Notes under the pieces: generated by a model | Told to the model about the DNA's origin: nothing | What the model saw: the letters and a program-made list of their open reading frames with translations, nothing else | Databases searched by the model: none | Program-made: the position numbers and the translations under genes | Assembly: GCA_027488375.1 (NCBI GenBank) | Contig: JAIYBW010000004.1 | Span: forward strand, 434,001 to 498,000 | Direction: 5' to 3' | Length of the DNA: 64,000 nucleotides | Source: Pseudomonadota bacterium | GTDB lineage: Bacteria > Bdellovibrionota > Bacteriovoracia > Bacteriovoracales > Bacteriovoracaceae | Shown here: one piece after another, positions 40,525-48,711 of the stretch | How positions within the stretch are numbered: the stretch's first letter is position 1 | Layout of the letters: every line of letters begins with the position of its first letter

Positions 40525-43346
40525 AAGCTGCCACCCATGGTGGTGACAAAGACTTCATAATGGTCTTGCTTATCACCAGTTAATAAATAACTTCCTCTCA
40601 CACCAACTGTGAAAGGGATAAAAATTCTGAAAAAATGTGAATCAAAAAGGAGTTCCCAGCCAGTTGAGGCCCTATAATTTTCAGATGTCTGGTATCTTCC
40701 GAAGGCTTCATCAAAGAAAAAATTAAGAGATAATCGTTTCAAGTAAGCATATCTTGAAAGTTGCCACTCAGGATAAAAGAGGGGCATGAGATAATTTGCT
40801 GAATATTTTCTAAATTCATCGAGAAAAATGGTATCTGTCCCTCTTGGATTCAGGATAAGACTTTTATATTGATAGTCGCGGCTGTTTTGATGTTCATAAG
40901 CAACCTGATGATAGAATGAATGATGCTTAAAGAAGCCGGGAATATAATACTTCGTCTCAAGGCTTAAAAGTGAACCAGAGGTCTGATCCCCAGATATATC
41001 ACGTCCTTCCTCTGAATGAGCTAAAAAATTAAATCCCCATTCAGGATTCAGATCTCGCTGGGCCATACGAGATTGAGAGGAAAACTGAATTTCAAGACCA
41101 GGTGAAAAGATCTCCCCATGAGTGAGTTCATTCGTCGAAGTTTCATTTTTTCCAGTAACCTGAATTATTTTAGCAAATGATCGTAATTGTAATTGATTAA
41201 GAAATCTTCCACTAATTTTCTTCCAAGGAAGTTGAAGACCTGACTCCAAGGTTGATTCTTGCCAGTAATCATCAAATTCTTGATTATTAAGTTCTAGGAC
41301 TTGATGACGAGAGCCAAGGGCTGCTCGCAAATCAATCACGGGATAATAATGAGACCAGGCCGCACTCACAAAAGCATCGGCCACTTTCTCATTAAGGTTA
41401 TAATTAGCTCCAAAAGCAAGAGTGAACTTATTTAAAATATCTCGTGACATACCCATAAGTGTAACCTCTGTTGAAAGAGGCGGAGCTAAAAGAAACCAGC
41501 TATGAAGATTAATCGAATTTTTAAGTTGTGAATATTTCTCTACAGGATATGAAACGTTCCCTTTTAATTCATTTTCAAATTTTTCTCTTTCTTCAAAATT
41601 AGAGAATTTTTCGTAGAAGGGAATAAAACTATCATTCGACGGAGCCGGATGACTCCATTCCTCATTTCTTGAGGCAATTTCCATTCCGCTAACAGTGTAA
41701 TTATTATAAATGAGCTCAGTTTTAGAAAAGGTTGGAGCATATGCACCAAACTTTGAGGACGTGATTTGTTTTAATCCTTCAGCTGTCACCTCGTAAACAT
41801 TATCAATACCAGATTCCGGTGATTCCACAAGAATCTTATCAGCTTCAAATGCAATCGCTCCATAGTTTGTGAAAGAGGCCGGAAGAAGTATGTCTTCTGA
41901 CTTATGTTGCAAATGGAATCGAACAATCGACTTTTGATCATGATTATCTTTAACCACCATGACGATCTCTTGATCATTTTGCCAATCGAGTGATGTGATC
42001 ACCCTCTCGGTGGGATAATCTATTTCAAAAACAGTAGTGCCATCAATTTTTTTAACAATGATTCTCTGGTTTTGTTGTGTAGACCAATCAATATAAGCAA
42101 GCAATTCTCCGGTTTGGTTCAAGACGGCAAGACGAGCCTTGGTCTGGGAGAATTCAGAAATGACTTTATTTTTTTTCAGATCAAAGACTTTTATTTTAGA
42201 AAAATCTTTGACTCCCCATCTGGGATCAAGCTCCCACTCAACAAATGCAAAACGATCATTTCTCAATTTATAAGGGTATTCTTGATTGAGCATCCCTGGA
42301 TAAAAGAGGGTTTTCTCTTTACCATCTTTTAATAAAACAAATTGTGGGATGTAGGAGAGACCTTTTTTGAAAGCAAGAATTTCCCCCTTGGTCGAAACTT
42401 GTGGATACAGATAATTGACCCAGTCTTCACTTAAGTTAAGACTTTTAACTTCAAAGGGCGACAAAGGAAGTTTTTCCAGTTTTTCTTGCCACAATTTTAT
42501 AAGCTCTCTTGTGGTCTCTGCATAAAAATCATCAAAATTCTGACCTGTATGAAAGCGATAAGAATTATAAAAAGATAAAGGGTTAAAAGATCTTTTCGTG
42601 GCACGATCTATCAATTTAGAAAGGAATAAATCACCGTAATTATTTCTCAAGAATGTCGTATAAAAGTAGCCATAAAGATAATGGTTAGGAACATAGTCTT
42701 TAAATGATCCTAAATGGGCTTTATCATAATTGAATTTCTTACCCGATAAGAGCAAAGTTCTTAAATCTCTTTCAAAGAGAGGTAATCGTCCTCGACCTCC
42801 AGGAGTGAGTGCCGTCTCAATTCCAACAGCATCCCCTTCCAAAAGCCAAGGTGGCATTGTAAGACCAATTCCAAGGGCCTGACCTATTTCACCAAGAAAG
42901 ACTTCAAAAACCTTATTCACACTCTGGCGTGATTTTTCGAACTGAACAATATGCCTAAACTCATGAATCGCCAAAGTCTTGAGCCACTCTGTATTGGTGA
43001 GTTCAGGATCAACTGAGGGGGTGAGAAATAATTCTGATCTTCTAGGAGCAAGAGTGACAAATCCATTTGATATGGTTGATTGATTTTGCAGAACAATTGA
43101 AATTTTTGGAGGTAAGACCTCTAAAGATCGGGAAACAAATGGATAGGCCGTTTCTAAAAGCTGAGCTACTTTTTGGGCTTTTTCCTCAACAACTGATGGA
43201 AAGATAATCTCAAAGTGTGCTGTGTCTATTTTACTCCAAGAAATTTCAGTCGGGTTTTGCTGATAATCAATTAAGACAGTTGGCGCTTCGAGGGCGAGAC
43301 TATGAGAAATGAAACAGAAAATTAAAATGAAATAATGGATGATCAT
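40521..43346 (-). CDS. Exported peptidase / beta-propeller / outer-membrane barrel protein
   Basis: A 941-residue multi-domain protein. After a signal peptide (1-19) comes a zinc-peptidase-like domain with HEFRH at 128-132 and WLLEGDA around E170 as third ligand, the gluzincin 'peptidase MA' layout. The middle (about 310-570) has repeating blades rich in D-x-K-I-x-V-F/D-L patterns (KIKVFDLKKNKVISEF), like TolB/WD40 propellers. The last 300 residues alternate as membrane beta-strands and end in VFVTTMGGSF, an outer-membrane barrel end. It should be anchored in the outer membrane with the peptidase facing the periplasm or outside. Translation continues into the methyltransferase gene. Confidence 0.78.
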   Translation of the reverse strand: MIIHYFILIFCFISHSLALEAPTVLIDYQQNPTEISWSKIDTAHFEIIFPSVVEEKAQKVAQLLETAYPFVSRSLEVLPPKISIVLQNQSTISNGFVTLAPRRSELFLTPSVDPELTNTEWLKTLAIHEFRHIVQFEKSRQSVNKVFEVFLGEIGQALGIGLTMPPWLLEGDAVGIETALTPGGRGRLPLFERDLRTLLLSGKKFNYDKAHLGSFKDYVPNHYLYGYFYTTFLRNNYGDLFLSKLIDRATKRSFNPLSFYNSYRFHTGQNFDDFYAETTRELIKLWQEKLEKLPLSPFEVKSLNLSEDWVNYLYPQVSTKGEILAFKKGLSYIPQFVLLKDGKEKTLFYPGMLNQEYPYKLRNDRFAFVEWELDPRWGVKDFSKIKVFDLKKNKVISEFSQTKARLAVLNQTGELLAYIDWSTQQNQRIIVKKIDGTTVFEIDYPTERVITSLDWQNDQEIVMVVKDNHDQKSIVRFHLQHKSEDILLPASFTNYGAIAFEADKILVESPESGIDNVYEVTAEGLKQITSSKFGAYAPTFSKTELIYNNYTVSGMEIASRNEEWSHPAPSNDSFIPFYEKFSNFEEREKFENELKGNVSYPVEKYSQLKNSINLHSWFLLAPPLSTEVTLMGMSRDILNKFTLAFGANYNLNEKVADAFVSAAWSHYYPVIDLRAALGSRHQVLELNNQEFDDYWQESTLESGLQLPWKKISGRFLNQLQLRSFAKIIQVTGKNETSTNELTHGEIFSPGLEIQFSSQSRMAQRDLNPEWGFNFLAHSEEGRDISGDQTSGSLLSLETKYYIPGFFKHHSFYHQVAYEHQNSRDYQYKSLILNPRGTDTIFLDEFRKYSANYLMPLFYPEWQLSRYAYLKRLSLNFFFDEAFGRYQTSENYRASTGWELLFDSHFFRIFIPFTVGVRGSYLLTGDKQDHYEVFVTTMGGSF

Positions 43347-43365
43347 AAATTATTCTAACAAGACA

Positions 43366-44241
43366 CTAGTCTGCATGAAAAGTAATAAGCTCTTGCCAAA
43401 GATTTTTTGCAACAGGCCCAAAACGATGTTTTTTCAATCTAATAAGATAAATGGATAATTCTCTTGGGTGAATATCTGTAAAATTGAGACTCACAAGAGT
43501 TTTTTCTTTTAATTCACGCTCAACAGATTTTTGAGGTAGATGCCCCCAACCTAATCCGGCCAAAATAAGTTCTTTTTTAAAAAAACTATCAAGGATCCGC
43601 CATTTTTTTCCCTCATGAAGCAGCCCAAAGTTTGCCCCTCCAGATGGGTTTTTATCGCCAATCACAATTTGATCAATCAATTTCAAATCATCCTGCGATC
43701 TGACCTTTCTCTCTCGGTAGAGGTCCCGATTCATGACCGGAATCATTTTTATTGTTGAATAAGGAACAACATCTAAGAGATTTGGTTCTTGTACAAAATG
43801 TGTAATGCCCATTTCAACTTCACCTAGCAATACTTTGCGCTCGGCCTCAGAAAGAATATCAAAACTCATGGAGAGCTTTGTCATGGGATGCCCATCAGAA
43901 AAACGCTTAAACAGTTTTAATAAGTTGGTATCAAGTCCAATTCCATCAATAGAAACTCTGATCTCAGGTTCTTCTTTTTTCTTAAAGCTATCAGCTAGTT
44001 GCTCCAGAGACCGCATGGACTCTAGCAGGCCGAAAGATTTTTCTAAAAATAATTCACCATGACTTGTCAGAGTTGGGCGGTACAAAGTCCGATTAAACAG
44101 CTCCACACCTAATTCTTCCTCAAGTTTTTTAACTGCAAAACTAATGGCCGGCTGCGTTCGATGAAGTTCCTCGGCAGCAGCTTTAAAACTACCACACTCA
44201 ACAATTTTATGAAAAACAGAGACTTGGTCGATAGTTATCAT
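43366..44241 (-). CDS. LysR-family transcriptional regulator
   Basis: A 291-residue LysR regulator. The N-terminal winged helix-turn-helix is FHKIVECGSFKAAAEELHRTQPAISFAVKKLEEELGVELFNR; the ligand-binding domain spans about 90-290. The effector is unknown. The gene is divergent from the YceI gene (109 bases apart, with the CACAA/TTGTG dyad at 44314-44326), so YceI is the likely target. It also reads towards the 941-residue peptidase gene, 19 bases downstream, which may be in the same transcript. Confidence 0.93.
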   Translation of the reverse strand: MITIDQVSVFHKIVECGSFKAAAEELHRTQPAISFAVKKLEEELGVELFNRTLYRPTLTSHGELFLEKSFGLLESMRSLEQLADSFKKKEEPEIRVSIDGIGLDTNLLKLFKRFSDGHPMTKLSMSFDILSEAERKVLLGEVEMGITHFVQEPNLLDVVPYSTIKMIPVMNRDLYRERKVRSQDDLKLIDQIVIGDKNPSGGANFGLLHEGKKWRILDSFFKKELILAGLGWGHLPQKSVERELKEKTLVSLNFTDIHPRELSIYLIRLKKHRFGPVAKNLWQELITFHAD

Positions 44242-44313
44242 GATAAGTTTTTTTTATATTGTTAATGAAAAAATCTGTCTTTTCTTTTATCAAAAACTCA
44301 TCCATGATTGAAC

Positions 44314-44326
44314 CACAAAAATTGTG
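44314..44326. promoter_or_regulatory. CACAA-AAA-TTGTG dyad between lysR and yceI
   Basis: A 5-bp dyad in the divergent intergenic region, 24 bases before the YceI start. It could be part of a LysR-type binding site; the evidence is position and symmetry only. Confidence 0.3.
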
Positions 44327-44350
44327 TTTTATTAATTAAAGGAGTTTTTA

Positions 44351-44953
44351 ATGAAAAAGATGATGAGTGCCCTTGTTGGTCTTACACTATCAATTGGTGC
44401 AATGGCTGCTGATAAACCAATGACAGCTCAATACAAGATTGATGGCGCAGCGACTAAAGTAAAATGGATTGCTGAAAAGAAAGTAGGCGCAGGTCATGAT
44501 GGTTTTGTGGCCGTAAAAGATGGTTTCTTAACTTTTCAAGGTGATGTGATCACTGGTGGAGAGATTAATGTTGATATGAATACGATTTCAGTAGCAGATA
44601 TCCCTGCCACTGATGAGTATAATGCAAAACTTGTTGGTCACTTGAAAGCTCCAGATTTTTTTGATGTTGCAAAATACCCAAGTGCAAAACTTATCATCAA
44701 AGGCTCTGAGAAAACGAAAGATGGTCTCAAAGTCAAAGGTGATTTAACTTTTATCGGTCAAACAAACGCTGTTGAATTTGTAGCTGCTATTAGCAAAAAA
44801 GATCAAATGATTAACGCTAAATCAGATGTTCTTATTGACCGTACAAAATGGGGTCTTAAATACAATTCTGAAAACTGGATCAAGCAACTTGCTGGTGACA
44901 AAATTATTAAAGATAATTTCACACTTAAAGTTGATATCACTGCTAAGAAGTAA
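44351..44953 (+). CDS. YceI-family periplasmic lipid-binding protein
   Basis: The signal peptide MKKMMSALVGLTLSIGAMAA precedes a YceI domain: YKIDGAATKVKWIAEKK at the start, DMNTISVADIP...LVGHLKAPDFFDVAKYPSAKLI in the middle, LTFIGQTNAVEFVA and the C-terminal RTKWGLKYNSENW. YceI proteins are lipocalin-like barrels that bind isoprenoids such as long quinone precursors. AAAGGAG precedes the ATG. A strong terminator follows. Divergence from lysR suggests inducible control. Confidence 0.93.
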   Translation: MKKMMSALVGLTLSIGAMAADKPMTAQYKIDGAATKVKWIAEKKVGAGHDGFVAVKDGFLTFQGDVITGGEINVDMNTISVADIPATDEYNAKLVGHLKAPDFFDVAKYPSAKLIIKGSEKTKDGLKVKGDLTFIGQTNAVEFVAAISKKDQMINAKSDVLIDRTKWGLKYNSENWIKQLAGDKIIKDNFTLKVDITAKK

Positions 44954-44959
44954 TTTCTA

Positions 44960-44986
44960 AGAGGGGGCCTGGCCCCCTCTTTTTTT
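44960..44986 (+). terminator. Intrinsic terminator after yceI
   Basis: AGAGGGGGCC and GGCCCCCTCT form a 10-bp stem at 44960-44980, followed by seven T. It starts 7 bases after the YceI stop. Confidence 0.95.
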
Positions 44987-45024
44987 GTCGAAACTATGCT
45001 TGAATAACGCTACAATTATTCAAC

Positions 45025-46494
45025 ATGATACCATTCACAATTTTCATCCTATTCAGTCTATTGAACAGCTTTGCTGCAACAATTGGTATAATTGATACGG
45101 GTTTTGATCTAGATCATGATTTTTTACGCCCTAAAATTCTTAAACAAGAAACTGATGAAGAAGCGATAAATCCAAATCTCAAGACAGTTCGAGATTGGCG
45201 CTTTCATGATAATTCACACCTTAAAGAACCTGTCATAAAAGATAAATCTCTCTTACAAGAAATCCTTCTTTACCGAAATCTTAGGGCCAAAGGCCATAGA
45301 GAAGGCTTATCTCTCTCAGAATTCGAATGGTTTAAAAATAAAAGCTCTGATCAAGAGTTTATGAACCAAGTTAAAATTTTCAAAAAACATGCACATGGAA
45401 CATTCGTTGCAGGCATCGCCTTAAGAGAGGGAGATAACATTAATCTCTTCCCTATCAGAGGCCTTAATCTTCCCTCACCTATCATTGCAGTCAATGCTAA
45501 TTCTAAACCTGAAGCAGAGACTTTAAAGTCAACGAATCCTGAAGATAAGTTTAATGAATCTCTAAAGCAATCTGAAGATCGAGTCGTGAAAAAGTTTGCT
45601 AAAATCTGTAAGTATCTTTCCCTCAATGGCATTGATATTGTGAATGCTTCCTACGGTATTACTTATAAAAACATAACCTCTCGTTTTAGAGATAAGTACA
45701 AAGAACTTACAGGTTCATTCATTGAAGAGTCTAAGCTCGAATCATTAGTGAGAGGTTATTTTGATCGGATTCAGCTCAGAACAGAAAAAGTCATCAAAAA
45801 ATACCCAAGAATCATTTTTGTCTTCTCGGCCGGAAATTCTGGTCTCGATAATGATCAGTACCCTCACTACCCCTCTAAAATAAAATTACCCAACACTCTC
45901 ACCGTTGGGGCCATGAATGGTGACTTCCTTGCAAGTTTTTCTAATTTTGGAAAAAATAATGTCGATATTGGTGCCCCAGGAGTGGCCATTCTCTCTCTTG
46001 TCCCCTCAGCTTATACAGTAGATGGTAAAAATATCTACTCACCCTCGTCAGGGACATCCATGGCAGCTCCCTATATTTCAAATCTAGCTGCCCAAATCTT
46101 AAATATTAATCTCAAATTACTTCCAGATCAGATAAAAAAAATAATTCTTGAGACTGGAGATGAAAAAGATCATTTAAAAGAAAAGATGATTTCCTCATCC
46201 ATTGTGAACAATGGGAGAGCTATTAAGGCAGCTCTTCTTTCAAAAGATCTACCTCTCGAGCAGGCGATTACGTTGGCAAAAACGGGACTAGTCCCCATTG
46301 AGGATTCAGTCTCCTTTGGTCAGCCACCGGCGATAGAGCCAGCAAAAATCCAACAAAAGGTCATGGATTCGATTCCACAAACAATATCACCACAAGAGAT
46401 AGAAGAGATTCAAACCACAGGTGATGAGCTATCTTCAGACATTGGGCCTGAGAAAAAGATTGAATCAACTTCTCCTCAAGCCCCTGTAGAATAA
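45025..46494 (+). CDS. Subtilisin-like (S8) serine protease
   Basis: An exported S8 protease of 489 residues. The triad is D24 (IIDTGFD), H124 (HAHGTFVAG) and S345 (SGTSMAAPY), with oxyanion N271 (FSAGNSG). The signal peptide ends near residue 17 and the catalytic domain begins almost at once, so the usual inhibitory propeptide is absent. The stretch between Asp and His is about 80 residues, longer than usual. The C-terminal tail (from about 440) is acidic, Pro/Gln/Glu-rich and probably disordered. No Shine-Dalgarno is evident before the ATG. It is one of several exported proteases in the window. Confidence 0.92.
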   Translation: MIPFTIFILFSLLNSFAATIGIIDTGFDLDHDFLRPKILKQETDEEAINPNLKTVRDWRFHDNSHLKEPVIKDKSLLQEILLYRNLRAKGHREGLSLSEFEWFKNKSSDQEFMNQVKIFKKHAHGTFVAGIALREGDNINLFPIRGLNLPSPIIAVNANSKPEAETLKSTNPEDKFNESLKQSEDRVVKKFAKICKYLSLNGIDIVNASYGITYKNITSRFRDKYKELTGSFIEESKLESLVRGYFDRIQLRTEKVIKKYPRIIFVFSAGNSGLDNDQYPHYPSKIKLPNTLTVGAMNGDFLASFSNFGKNNVDIGAPGVAILSLVPSAYTVDGKNIYSPSSGTSMAAPYISNLAAQILNINLKLLPDQIKKIILETGDEKDHLKEKMISSSIVNNGRAIKAALLSKDLPLEQAITLAKTGLVPIEDSVSFGQPPAIEPAKIQQKVMDSIPQTISPQEIEEIQTTGDELSSDIGPEKKIESTSPQAPVE

Positions 46495-46508
46495 TTAAAG
46501 GCTTCTTC

Positions 46509-46967
46509 TTAATTTTTTAACTCAGTTTCTTTCAGATCGGTAATTGAAATTTTTCTTGGAAGAGTTTTCTCTTCTTTGGGGATCATAATTTCAAGCACAC
46601 CATTTTCAAATCGAGCTTCAATATTTTCAACTTTTACATTTTTTGGTAGCGTGAAAACTCGCGCACACTTCCCATAGACTTTTTCTGTTTTAAGAACAGT
46701 CTCTGTTTCAGTTAACGTACTTTTTTTCCTTTCACCTGATACATATAGTTGGTTATCTTTGAGCTCAATATTAACGTCTTCTTTTTTGATGCCAGGCATA
46801 TCAAGACTCACAGTGAACATCTTCTCGAACTCAGAAAGTTCACAAACGGGCGTGTAGTAATCTTCATTCTTCGTAAAAGCCTCAAAAAATTTCTCAATTT
46901 CTTGATCAACTCCTGACTGAGATCCCCAATAAGGCTGACGATTTGTCTTAATTTCAAAATTATACAT
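46509..46967 (-). CDS. Hsp20 small heat-shock protein
   Basis: A 152-residue alpha-crystallin-domain chaperone. The domain (about 45-140) has MFTVSLDMPGIKKEDVNIELKDNQLYVSGERK and the C-terminal strand KVENIEARFENGVLEIMIPKEE, the A-x-x-x-n-G-v-L signature. It should hold unfolding proteins as oligomers. GGAGG sits 5 bases before the ATG. The leader contains a 6-bp hairpin (46994-47009) and upstream TTGACA on the minus strand at 47040-47045, consistent with stress control. It converges with the subtilisin gene 14 bases away. Confidence 0.95.
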   Translation of the reverse strand: MYNFEIKTNRQPYWGSQSGVDQEIEKFFEAFTKNEDYYTPVCELSEFEKMFTVSLDMPGIKKEDVNIELKDNQLYVSGERKKSTLTETETVLKTEKVYGKCARVFTLPKNVKVENIEARFENGVLEIMIPKEEKTLPRKISITDLKETELKN

Positions 46968-46993
46968 AAGTCCTCCAGTTTTATTTAAGTCTC

Positions 46994-47009
46994 AGAGGTT
47001 CCCACCTCT
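46994..47009 (-). promoter_or_regulatory. Hairpin in the hsp20 leader
   Basis: On the minus strand AGAGGT pairs with ACCTCT around a 4-base GGGA loop, 27 bases before the hsp20 start codon. The CCTC of its 3' arm could alternatively pair with the GAGG of the ribosome-binding site, so it may switch translation; this is inference. Confidence 0.35.
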
Positions 47010-47132
47010 ACCTTCTTAAATTGGTTTGAATTCAAAGCATGTCAAGATTAAGACCAATAAAATTTTTCGATTGAGCTTCAAAAAAGCCAAGGAAATGACT
47101 AAAATAATCCTATAAAAAAAGGGGACATTATC

Positions 47133-48095
47133 ATGGCCAAAAAAATAATCAAAAAGAAAGCTGCGCTCCCAAAGAAGACATCTAAAGTAAAAAAGACTGT
47201 CAAAAAATTAAGTCTCAAAGACCAAACAATTGAATCTTTAGTAGAACTCATTCGAGTGACCTCTACGGTAGTCCCTGATGACGTTTTTAAAACTATTGCA
47301 GCTGCAGCAAAAAATGAAGTGAAGGACACCACTGCAGATTATGCGATGGGGATTATCAAAAATAATATCGATCTTGCTAAATTTAAATCTCAACCACTTT
47401 GCCAAGATACTGGGACAGTGATTTTTTATATCTATCATCCTCCTGGATTTCATCAAACACCATTCAAAGAGATGATTAAGAAAGCTGTAACTCTTGCAAC
47501 CAAGAAAGGCTATCTTCGTCAAAACTCTGTGAACTCTTTGACAGGTGAAAATGCTGGGACAAACTTGGGTGAAGGTCATCCTTCCATTCATTTCTATGAA
47601 CAAAAGGGCCAGGAAGTATCAGTTAAGCTGATGCTGAAAGGTGGAGGCTGTGAAAACGTTTCTGCTCAGTACTCTCTTCCAGATACAGGTCTCTCTGCAG
47701 GCAGAGATTTAGAAGGTGTCCGTAAAGTCATCATTGATGCTGTTTATAAAGCTCAAGGTAAAGGTTGCGGTCCAGGTGCTCTTGGAGTTTGTGTCGGTGG
47801 TGACCGCGCTGATTCGGCTTACTTCGCGAAAAAACAACTCCTAAGAAAACTTGACGATAAAAACTCTAATAAAGACCTAGATAAATTAGAAAAAGAAATA
47901 GTTGAGACATGTAACAAGCTTGGAATTGGCCCAATGGGTTTTGGAGGCAAGACGACTCTCCTCTCTTGTAAGATTACTCATGCTAACCGAGTCCCGGCCT
48001 CATTTTTTGTCTCCATTTCCTATATGTGCTGGGCCTTTCGTCGCCAGGGTGTTGTTTTAAATAAAAATTCTGCCATTAAAAAATGGCTCTACTAG
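47133..48095 (+). CDS. Class I fumarate hydratase alpha subunit with lysine-rich tail
   Basis: Iron-sulfur hydro-lyase, alpha part of the FumA/TtdA type. Cluster cysteines are in QPLCQDTGT (C90), KGCGPGALGV and LLSCKITHA. The GGCENVSAQYSLPDT-type block and NAGTNLGEGHPS bind substrate. With the beta gene 11 bases downstream it makes a split class I fumarase (tartrate dehydratase is the alternative). The first 25 residues, MAKKIIKKKAALPKKTSKVK plus KTVKK, form a histone H1-like Lys/Ala/Pro tail not found in these enzymes. AGGGGA before the first ATG and the lack of a later Met support translation of the tail. Confidence 0.87.
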   Translation: MAKKIIKKKAALPKKTSKVKKTVKKLSLKDQTIESLVELIRVTSTVVPDDVFKTIAAAAKNEVKDTTADYAMGIIKNNIDLAKFKSQPLCQDTGTVIFYIYHPPGFHQTPFKEMIKKAVTLATKKGYLRQNSVNSLTGENAGTNLGEGHPSIHFYEQKGQEVSVKLMLKGGGCENVSAQYSLPDTGLSAGRDLEGVRKVIIDAVYKAQGKGCGPGALGVCVGGDRADSAYFAKKQLLRKLDDKNSNKDLDKLEKEIVETCNKLGIGPMGFGGKTTLLSCKITHANRVPASFFVSISYMCWAFRRQGVVLNKNSAIKKWLY

Positions 48096-48106
48096 GAAAT
48101 GATCAA

Positions 48107-48673
48107 ATGAAAAAATTAAATTATCCATTCAGTCCAGAAGCTGTTCGAGAATTGAAGGTTGGAGATATGGTTCTTATTACGGGAAAACTTTTCACAGGAA
48201 GAGATGCCGTTCATAAATACCTGCATGATGGAAATAAGCCACCAGTCAATTTAAAGAATCAAATCATTTATCACTGTGGTCCAGTCACACTTAAAGATAA
48301 GAAAGGTAAATGGACTGTAACAGCCGCAGGCCCAACAACTTCAATCCGAGAAGAGCCATATCAATGGGAAGTTATTAAAGACTATGGAATCGTAGGAGTT
48401 ATTGGTAAAGGTGGTATGGGGCAAAAGACTCTAGATGCCTGTAAGGAATATGGCTGTGTTTATTTTCATGCCGTAGGTGGAGCCGCACAAGTTCTTGCTG
48501 AAAAAATTAAGTCGGTAGATGGACTTTATCTTGAAGAGTTTGGATTACCTGAAGCCATTTGGGAACTTTCTGTAGAAGACTTTCCTGTCGTGGTCACAAT
48601 GGATGCTCACGGAAATTCTCTTCATAAGGATGTCGAAGCATCTTCTAAGGAAATTTTAAAAACTGTTCTTTAA
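48107..48673 (+). CDS. Class I fumarate hydratase beta subunit
   Basis: Beta part of the class I fumarase/tartrate dehydratase, 188 residues from the ATG at 48107 (AGGA 8 bases upstream; the longer frame overlaps the alpha gene). Family blocks are LKVGDMVLITGKLFTGRDAVHKYL, IYHCGPV, the swivelling-domain GVIGKGGMGQKT and VYFHAVGGAAQVLAEKI. The C-terminal FPVVVTMDAHGNSLHKDV closes the active site. It completes the enzyme that interconverts fumarate and malate in the citric acid cycle. A terminator follows at 48682-48710. Confidence 0.88.
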   Translation: MKKLNYPFSPEAVRELKVGDMVLITGKLFTGRDAVHKYLHDGNKPPVNLKNQIIYHCGPVTLKDKKGKWTVTAAGPTTSIREEPYQWEVIKDYGIVGVIGKGGMGQKTLDACKEYGCVYFHAVGGAAQVLAEKIKSVDGLYLEEFGLPEAIWELSVEDFPVVVTMDAHGNSLHKDVEASSKEILKTVL

Positions 48674-48681
48674 TAAGATAC

Positions 48682-48710
48682 AGGGCCCAAATTTAATTGG
48701 GCCCTTTTTT
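48682..48710 (+). terminator. Intrinsic terminator after the fumarase genes
   Basis: AGGGCCCAA (48682-48690) pairs with TTGGGCCCT (48697-48705) around a 6-base loop, followed by a run of six T. It sits between the fumarase beta stop and the convergent fabH stop. Confidence 0.92.
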
Positions 48711-48711
48711 A

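Noticed and set aside
46509..47132. Search for a ROSE- or fourU-type thermometer before hsp20
   Set aside because: No run of four U faces the ribosome site and no ROSE-like element is seen; only the simple competing hairpin is reported.
47238..47603. 121-codon open frame opposite the fumarase alpha gene
   Set aside because: The plus-strand frame carries the cluster cysteines; the reverse frame has no start signal or recognisable content.
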